This document shows, piece by piece, positions 5,758 through 10,374 of a stretch of 21,282 nt of DNA. The stretch's first letter is position 1; each line of letters starts with the position of its first letter. The notes below the pieces were generated by a model. That model saw only the letters and a list, made by a program, of their open reading frames with translations. It was not told where the DNA came from and ran no database searches. The stretch is from a virus. The DNA lies in the IMG/VR virus record IMGVR_UViG_3300007229_000117, positions 1 through 21,282 of that record. One strand, written 5' to 3'. The position numbers and the translations under genes are program-made.

Positions 5758-6477
5758 ATGCTTAAAACAGTCAAGTTATCACAAGCGAACAAGACGGCGG
5801 GAATTGCTGTAACATATCGTGCGGGCGCGGCGAACAAGTATGATACCTGCCCCGCCTCTTGTGAATTGAACGCGAGCGGGCGCGGTTGCGCCCCGTCGGA
5901 TATCGACGCCGAATATTTAGACGCGGTTTTAGATAGCAAGCCAAGAGGCGGGCACGGCTTCACATACTCACATTTTAGCCCGCTATTTTGGGCCCATAAA
6001 TTAAGCCCTGTTAAAACCGTTGTAAATTTTAGCGCGGCAACTTTAAAAGCCGCGGCCGAATGGGTTCGGTCCGGTGTTCCCGCTGTGGCCGTCGTTCCCG
6101 TTGATTTTTGGAAAAAGAACGCCAATCACAAAAACGCGGTTATTGATGGTGTTCGGCTTGTCCGGTGTCCGGCGGAATACAACGCTGGAATAGGTTGCGT
6201 TAATTGCGGCGCTGACAAGGCCCCATTATGCGCACGTCTGGACCGTGATTTTATTGTAGGTTTTACCGCCCATGGCGCGGGCAAAAAAGCCGCCGGTGAT
6301 TTAAACAAGGCGGGCGGATGTTATGCCGACGGCGGGAACGTTGCCATTCATTGGCGGGCAACCGCTGGACAAGAACAAGAACAAAGCGACGCCCAAACAT
6401 TGCGGGCTTTTGTTAAAACATTGCCGCCTCGCTCTGTTTTGCGGCACCATGTGGCCGGTGATATCGGGAAAGAATAA
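5758..6477 (+). CDS. Cys-rich putative metal-binding phage protein (239 aa)
   Basis: The start is ATG 5758, after TAACGGGG at 5741-5748. Cys residues form two groups. The N-terminal group is C31-P-A-S-C35 and C44, in a YDTCPASCELN context. The C-terminal group is C137-PAE, C147-V-N-C150 and C158-A-R, followed by RDFIVGFTAHG and GGCYA (C188). Eight Cys and several His fit a zinc or iron-sulphur site. I remember similar CP..C..C..CA..R proteins, with a following FxAHG, in many phages and plasmids as uncharacterised families. Residues 107-120 (VPAVAVVPVDFWKK) form a hydrophobic core. The gene is GC-richer than its neighbours and lies between two near-identical terminators. Function unknown. Confidence 0.7.
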   Translation: MLKTVKLSQANKTAGIAVTYRAGAANKYDTCPASCELNASGRGCAPSDIDAEYLDAVLDSKPRGGHGFTYSHFSPLFWAHKLSPVKTVVNFSAATLKAAAEWVRSGVPAVAVVPVDFWKKNANHKNAVIDGVRLVRCPAEYNAGIGCVNCGADKAPLCARLDRDFIVGFTAHGAGKKAAGDLNKAGGCYADGGNVAIHWRATAGQEQEQSDAQTLRAFVKTLPPRSVLRHHVAGDIGKE

Positions 6478-6500
6478 ACCCGCCCCGCATTGCCCCACTG

Positions 6501-6527
6501 GCCCGCCTTAACCGGCGGGCTTTTTTT
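6501..6527 (+). terminator. Terminator after the Cys-rich gene (near-copy of the one at 5666)
   Basis: GCCCGCC (6501-6507) pairs with GGCGGGC (6514-6520), followed by T7. It shares the CCCCACTGGCCCGCC lead-in and the TAACC-type loop with the terminator at 5666-5694. Confidence 0.93.
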
Positions 6528-6562
6528 ATAGGCTTTACATTATATAAGAGAAAGCGCATATT

Positions 6563-6592
6563 ATCGGGGACGGCCCCCGATGTGGTGGGCCG
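6563..6592 (+). other. Two mutually exclusive leader hairpins upstream of 6617
   Basis: ATCGGGG (6563-6569) pairs with CCCCGAT (6575-6581). Alternatively CGGCCC (6571-6576) pairs with GGGCCG (6587-6592). The two share bases, so only one can form at a time. No T run follows either. CTACGGGAAAG follows, then the ATG at 6617. TTTACA at 6534-6539 may be a -35 box, but a -10 box is not clear. Confidence 0.5.
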
Positions 6593-6616
6593 CATAACTA
6601 CGGGAAAGATAATATT

Positions 6617-6997
6617 ATGACAAATGAAGCTTTACAAAACACTGTATCAGATGCCGACCTTATCATTGAGCTAGCGGCTCAAAATGAGGATTTAAAAAGC
6701 CGTCTTGAGCACGCGCAACACGTTGCGGGGTTACAATCCGACCAGCTGGACCAGTTCGGGGATGCTATAATGGGCCTTATCGGTGACAAGGTAGAAGCAT
6801 TGGCGGAAAGCGTTGCCTGCAAATACTCCGAACAAGCGCTAGAAGATTTTGAGATTGGAAATTATGAATATGAAATTGGCGAGATGATAGACGACCGGTT
6901 GCCGGAAGGCTTGGATGATGAAAGCCGTTCAGACGATTTGAAAGCCGCCATTAAAGAAGTTCTAGCCGGTGCAACCGTCAGTCTGGATTTAGAATAA
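6617..6997 (+). CDS. Acidic coiled-coil protein (126 aa)
   Basis: The ATG at 6617 follows CTACGGGAAAG (6598-6608). The product is very acidic. Residues 10-50 have the heptad-like pattern of a coiled coil (LIIELAAQNEDLKSRLEHAQ), a second helix covers 50-75, and the C-terminal half is a string of acidic helices (EDFEIGNYEYEIGEMIDDRL). One Cys. There is no signal or membrane segment. It could be a multimeric decoy or adaptor protein. It is followed by its own terminator at 7025, so it is the third single-gene unit of the cassette. No family recognised. Confidence 0.72.
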   Translation: MTNEALQNTVSDADLIIELAAQNEDLKSRLEHAQHVAGLQSDQLDQFGDAIMGLIGDKVEALAESVACKYSEQALEDFEIGNYEYEIGEMIDDRLPEGLDDESRSDDLKAAIKEVLAGATVSLDLE

Positions 6998-7024
6998 TTT
7001 AAGGCCCTACAACCGCAACAACAG

Positions 7025-7057
7025 CCCGCGCCGGTACATCACCAGCGCGGGTTTTTT
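7025..7057 (+). terminator. Terminator closing the DUF932 cassette
   Basis: CCCGCGC (7025-7031) pairs with GCGCGGG (7045-7051), followed by T6. The 13-nt loop is larger than in the two upstream terminators. Confidence 0.88.
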
Positions 7058-7141
7058 CATGCCCGCTCACCGGCCGCCGTTGCCGGTTTAAAAGAGTTAA
7101 TCATGCCGCGCCCTGCCCCGCGGACCGTGCCCCAAACTCAC

Positions 7142-7162
7142 CGGCCCGTGATGCGCGGGCCG
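7142..7162. other. Perfect 7-bp GC hairpin
   Basis: CGGCCCG (7142-7148) and CGGGCCG (7156-7162) flank the loop TGATGCG. The loop and right arm contain GATGCGCGGGC (7150-7160), which recurs exactly at 7294-7304 inside the heptamer array. No T run follows, so it is not a typical terminator. Confidence 0.6.
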
Positions 7163-7230
7163 TGAACCGTAAACCACAATATCTTGTGTGGCTGCAAATC
7201 GTTTTAAACACATCATCTTGATTTGAGGAC

Positions 7231-7317
7231 CGGCAACCGGCAACTGGCAACTGGCAACTGGCAACGGGCACCGGCAACCGGCAACCGGCACCAGATGCGC
7301 GGGCAACCGGCAACCGG
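7231..7317. repeat. 7-bp tandem repeat array ([C/T]GGCAAC)
   Basis: The heptamers run head to tail: CGGCAAC at 7231 and 7238, TGGCAAC at 7245, 7252 and 7259, a 6-base GGGCAC at 7266, CGGCAAC at 7272 and 7279, a 6-base CGGCAC at 7286, an insert CAGATGCGCGG (7292-7302), a partial GCAAC at 7303, and CGGCAAC at 7308. That is about ten full or near-full units. The period is not a multiple of three and the unit lengths vary, so it is not coding. Confidence 0.92.
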
Positions 7318-7512
7318 ACCTTTCACCATGGCGCATGAACTATGAATGCCGGGCTAACGTATCCGGAAAAATGCCGGGTCCCTTCCCATATCGGGTCAAA
7401 AACCTAGGAAAATTCAGCAAAAATCGGCAAAAACGCGCCGCGGCCCGCGCCGTGCCTAGCGGGAGCATGGGCCATGTTTCTCTCAAATATTCATGTGAAA
7501 AACGGTATAGAA

Positions 7513-7528
7513 TGTTTCACGTGAAACA
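7513..7528. promoter_or_regulatory. parS: Perfect parS-type centromere site (ParB-binding palindrome)
   Basis: TGTTTCACGTGAAACA is a perfect 16-bp palindrome identical to the consensus chromosomal parS site on which ParB/Spo0J loads as a CTP-dependent clamp. Its central CACGTG, flanking TTT/AAA and outer TG/CA are all present. No parA or parB gene is in the window, so a trans-acting ParB from the host, or from elsewhere in the phage, would be needed. It lies about 90 bp before the large terminase start. A TATAGAAT run (7506-7513) touches its left edge and could be part of a promoter. Confidence 0.85.
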
Positions 7529-7577
7529 CTGCCTATTTATTAGGCAGATATGAGGTCTTGTTAACTGTCTAATAAAT
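7529..7577. other. Overlapping, competing inverted repeats next to parS
   Basis: CTGCCTA / TAGGCAG (7529-7535 and 7541-7547) form a perfect 7-bp stem that starts at the base after parS. The right part, ATTTATTAGGCAG (7535-7547), can also pair with CTGTCTAATAAAT (7565-7577), 13 positions with one G-T, across a 17-nt loop. Only one of the two can form. Confidence 0.65.
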
Positions 7578-7608
7578 GTGCATATTTGTGCATATATTTT
7601 GTGCAATT
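7577..7608. repeat. Three TGTGCA-type direct repeats before the large terminase
   Basis: TGTGCATAT at 7577-7585 and 7587-7595, and TGTGCAATT at 7600-7608, with start-to-start spacings of 10 and 13 bp. They are about one helical turn apart, as expected for side-by-side protein sites. They end 12 bp before the ATG at 7621. Confidence 0.65.
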
Positions 7609-7620
7609 TAGGGTCCCCCG

Positions 7621-9069
7621 ATGGATGGTCAGACAGACAAAGAACTAAAGCTTCAACTTCGCCTCGCGCAGTTAGAAAAGAATGAAGCTTGTAAAGATGA
7701 GTTTTTAATTTTTGTAAAAAATATGTGGCCTGAGTTTATCGCAGGAAGGCATCATAAAATTATTGCGGACAAGTTACAGCGGGTCGCGAGCGGCGAGCTA
7801 AAGCGTTTGATTATCAATATGGCTCCGCGGCACACGAAGTCTGAGTTTGCTTCTTTCTTGTTTCCTGCGTGGATGATGGGTAAGAATCCAAAGATGAAGA
7901 TTATTCAGGCAACGCACACTACCGAGCTTGCTGTAAACTTTGGACGAAAGACAAAGAACTTAATTGATAGCGATGACTACAAAGACATATTCCCGGAAGT
8001 TCGTTTGGCTGCTGACAGTAAAGCGTCGGGACGGTGGGACACCGCGTCTGGTGGAATGTACTATGCCGTTGGCGTTGGATCGAACTTGGCGGGTCGTGGT
8101 GGTGATTTAATTATTATTGATGACCCGCACTCGGAGCAGACCGCGATGTCCGCGAACGGCTTTGATGATGCGTGGGATTGGTACACTGGGGGCCCCCGGC
8201 AGAGACTTCAGCCGGGTGGTTCGATTGTTTTGGTTCAGACGAGGTGGTCTGAGAAGGATATGACGGGCCAGCTTTTGAAGGCCATGTCTAAAGATCCATT
8301 AGCGGATCAGTGGGAGGTTGTGGAGCTTCCTGCTATTTTTGAGGATGACACGCCGTGTTGGCCTGAGTTTTGGTCAATGGAGGATTTAACCGCGGTCAAA
8401 GCCTCTATCCCTCCCAGCAAATGGAACGCTCAGTATCAGCAGAATCCGACGGGCGAAGAGAACGCCATCATTCGCCGTGAGTGGTGGAACAAGTGGGAGC
8501 AGGAAAAAATCCCTAATCTTGAATTTGTAATTCAGAGTTACGATACGGCGTTTAGTAGGAAGGAGACCGCTGACTATTCTGCGATTACAACGTGGGGTGT
8601 TTTTCGTCCAGAGGAGATTGGGGGTCCCCCGGCTTTAATTCTTTTGGACAGTCAGAAGGGTCGGTGGGACTTTCCGGAGTTGAAGGAAAAGGCGTTAGAG
8701 CAGTACACTTACTGGGACCCCGACACTGTAATCGTAGAAGCCAAAGCGTCAGGGACCCCTTTGACTCACGAACTACGGAACATGGGCATACCTGTTGTTA
8801 ACTTTACGCCGAGTAAAGGTAATGATAAGGTAACGAGGGTTCATTCGGTATCGCCACTTTTTGAGGCTGGAATGGTTTGGGCCCCAGACACTACGTTTGC
8901 GGACGAGTTAATCGAAGAGGTAGCGGCGTTCCCTAATGGGGAGTATGACGACTTGGTTGATAGCATGACACAGGCTTTGATGCGATATCGGCAAGGCAAC
9001 TTCGTACAGCTACCAACAGATGACTGGGACGAAGAAGAAAGTTATGGTAAGATACACGCCTATTACTAA
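7621..9069 (+). CDS. terL: Terminase large subunit (ATPase and nuclease)
   Basis: A 482-residue packaging motor. The ATPase domain has a variant Walker A at residues 67-75 (MAPRHTKSE), Walker B LIIIDD at 163-168 and the coupling motif VLVQTRW at 203-209. The RNase H-like nuclease domain has D308 in QSYDTAFS, E373 in TVIVEAKASG and D444/D447 in YDDLVDS. All catalytic residues expected for the family are present and the length is normal. It docks on the portal (10375) and cuts and pumps DNA using the small subunit (2717). The ribosome site AGGG (7610-7613) is weak, which may keep its level low. It opens the late operon. Confidence 0.95.
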   Translation: MDGQTDKELKLQLRLAQLEKNEACKDEFLIFVKNMWPEFIAGRHHKIIADKLQRVASGELKRLIINMAPRHTKSEFASFLFPAWMMGKNPKMKIIQATHTTELAVNFGRKTKNLIDSDDYKDIFPEVRLAADSKASGRWDTASGGMYYAVGVGSNLAGRGGDLIIIDDPHSEQTAMSANGFDDAWDWYTGGPRQRLQPGGSIVLVQTRWSEKDMTGQLLKAMSKDPLADQWEVVELPAIFEDDTPCWPEFWSMEDLTAVKASIPPSKWNAQYQQNPTGEENAIIRREWWNKWEQEKIPNLEFVIQSYDTAFSRKETADYSAITTWGVFRPEEIGGPPALILLDSQKGRWDFPELKEKALEQYTYWDPDTVIVEAKASGTPLTHELRNMGIPVVNFTPSKGNDKVTRVHSVSPLFEAGMVWAPDTTFADELIEEVAAFPNGEYDDLVDSMTQALMRYRQGNFVQLPTDDWDEEESYGKIHAYY

Positions 9070-9083
9070 CAGAAAGCGGGCAC

Positions 9084-10292
9084 ATGGCTGATTCAGCGGT
9101 AAATCTTGGAATGGGTGGTTCTTCTCGCGAAGGTTTGGGAGAATTTCTAGATTATTTGCGGACTAACAGACCTGTGTACAAGGAGGGCGACGAGCGCCCG
9201 TACAAGTATTACAGCGACGACTTAATGGTTCCCGAGCAAAAAAGTAGCACGTTCGCCCAAAGGTATGAGTACACCGCGGACCGCGCATCTCCGTATGCGG
9301 GCATGGCTAACTCTCTGTATGATATAGAAGCCGAGGACATGCTGCCGCTTCTTGAGGATGGCAGCGTAACATCCAATTCTATTTATGGTAAAAGCGGAAA
9401 TAACGTACCGTCTTACGTAGAAATATCTCCGGACGGTTCGTTCACGGAAACGCCAATAGGTTTTGCCGACGGCGGAGGAGTGGACCCTCTAGCGGGGGTT
9501 AGCAACGATGACAAGCGCCGCATCTTGCGGATTGGCAACAACAACGTAGCCGACCTTGTTGATAATGATTATAAAATTTATACAATTCTGACAGACCGTC
9601 AGAAAAAAGGTCTCAGAAACTTTGCTGAGTTTGAGGACGGCGGTGAGGTTCCAATAGAAGAGGCGGGTATTATGTCCGCGCTCCTCGACCCACGGATTGA
9701 TTTACCGGACAGGGATTATCAGGACATGGTCCGCGCTTCGGGAAGAGAAGGCAGCGAGGGTTCTTCGATTTATTATTCAGAAGGGTCCCCGACGTTTGAG
9801 CAAGTGTTGGAAACAAAATACGGGTATCCGGACGACGTTGACCGCGGAGAGTTTTACAACACCTCTGAGGCTATGCGGGCAGAACGCCCTCGGCACGACA
9901 TGCCTACCTATCAAGAGTTAGAGGACGCTAGGGCTCACGCACTAATGTCCGCGGAACTTGCACAAGACCTTGGCCCGAATACTGCTGAAAAAGTAGGTGG
10001 TTTGGGGGAGATGTTTGACCGTTACATGCCCGTTCTTGGCACAGCTACGGATGCGGATGTTGTTATGGATAAGCGAAATAACGCTTTTGGCGCTAATTTG
10101 TTACGCAAGGCTGGGGTTCAGGCTAGTCCGCAAGAAATCACAAAGATGGTAGACCAAGCGGTGTTTGACCAGCTAGACGTAGTTCTTGGTAGGGCCCCCG
10201 GAGAGCGGAGATTTAAGTCTCCTGAAAAAGGTATAGATATCTTTTTTCCTCGGGATAAGCAGGGCTTCTTTGATATCAACAGGTACGATTGA
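9084..10292 (+). CDS. Hypothetical 402-aa acidic protein between terminase and portal
   Basis: The ATG at 9084 follows AAAGCGGG (9073-9080). The N-terminus is MADSAVNLGMGG, whose SAVNLG-x-G recurs in the small basic protein at 20408. Two short Gly motifs, GFADGGGV (126-133) and EFEDGGEV (182-189), match motifs in the basic proteins at the right end. Residues about 275-345 look helical and more conserved in style (QELEDARAHALMSAELAQDL, LGEMFDRYMPVLGTATDADV). The rest is acidic and low in hydrophobic content. There are no Cys and no membrane segments. Its position suggests a virion or head-assembly protein; I recall proteins of this kind next to the portal in marine phages, without a known function. 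Confidence 0.75.
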   Translation: MADSAVNLGMGGSSREGLGEFLDYLRTNRPVYKEGDERPYKYYSDDLMVPEQKSSTFAQRYEYTADRASPYAGMANSLYDIEAEDMLPLLEDGSVTSNSIYGKSGNNVPSYVEISPDGSFTETPIGFADGGGVDPLAGVSNDDKRRILRIGNNNVADLVDNDYKIYTILTDRQKKGLRNFAEFEDGGEVPIEEAGIMSALLDPRIDLPDRDYQDMVRASGREGSEGSSIYYSEGSPTFEQVLETKYGYPDDVDRGEFYNTSEAMRAERPRHDMPTYQELEDARAHALMSAELAQDLGPNTAEKVGGLGEMFDRYMPVLGTATDADVVMDKRNNAFGANLLRKAGVQASPQEITKMVDQAVFDQLDVVLGRAPGERRFKSPEKGIDIFFPRDKQGFFDINRYD

Positions 10293-10357
10293 TGTTTCGC
10301 GTTCCGCGGACCACGGCCCCAATAGCTAGGAATATGAACCGGCCTATGGTAAGTTAG
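10292..10357 (+). CDS. Possible tiny peptide gene (21 aa)
   Basis: An ATG overlapping the upstream stop (TGATG at 10290-10294) opens a 21-codon frame starting MFRVPRTTAPIARNM and ending at TAG 10355-10357. It is Arg- and Pro-rich. It fills the gap before the portal and shares bases with the hairpin at 10341-10360. It may equally be an untranslated leader. Confidence 0.3.
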   Translation: MFRVPRTTAPIARNMNRPMVS

Positions 10358-10360
10358 GCC
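10341..10360 (+). other. Small hairpin at the portal ribosome site
   Basis: GGCCTA (10341-10346) pairs with TAGGCC (10355-10360), 8-nt loop, directly before the AAAGGAGA ribosome site of the portal gene (10361-10368). It may tune portal translation or insulate it from upstream translation. Confidence 0.5.
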
Positions 10361-10374
10361 AAAGGAGATAACGC

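Larger units (their letters stand above)
7058..7620. other. 563-bp non-coding block between the DUF932 cassette and the late operon
   Basis: I see no credible gene here. Left to right it holds a GC-rich stretch with a perfect hairpin at 7142-7162, a 7-bp tandem repeat at 7231-7317, two ATGCCGGG copies (7343 and 7371), a GC-rich run at 7434-7455, a perfect parS palindrome at 7513-7528, overlapping inverted repeats at 7529-7577 and three TGTGCA units before the large terminase. A promoter for the terminase is not clear; TTGTTA (7558-7563), 17 bp, CATATT (7581-7586) is a weak candidate. The repeats and dyads next to the terminase suggest a control region, an origin or a packaging start. Confidence 0.7.

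Noticed and set aside
7097-7336. Minus-strand frames reading the heptamer array as repeats of CQLPVAG type
   Set aside because: The repeat period of 7 opens several frames at once; unit lengths of 6 and 7 break any protein period, and no ribosome site is present.
7335-7553. Open frame (72 codons, + strand) across the non-coding block and parS
   Set aside because: It has no ribosome site, the composition is basic and random-looking, and it runs through the parS palindrome and hairpin arm; more likely chance in a GC-rich region.
8188-8632. GC-only palindromes GGGGGCCCCC (8188-8197) and GGGGGTCCCCC (8620-8630) within terL, and other GGGNCCC words from 7.4 to 12.6 kb
   Set aside because: They encode Gly-Gly-Pro segments in a conserved gene and the excess over chance looks modest by eye; a count against shuffled codons would decide.
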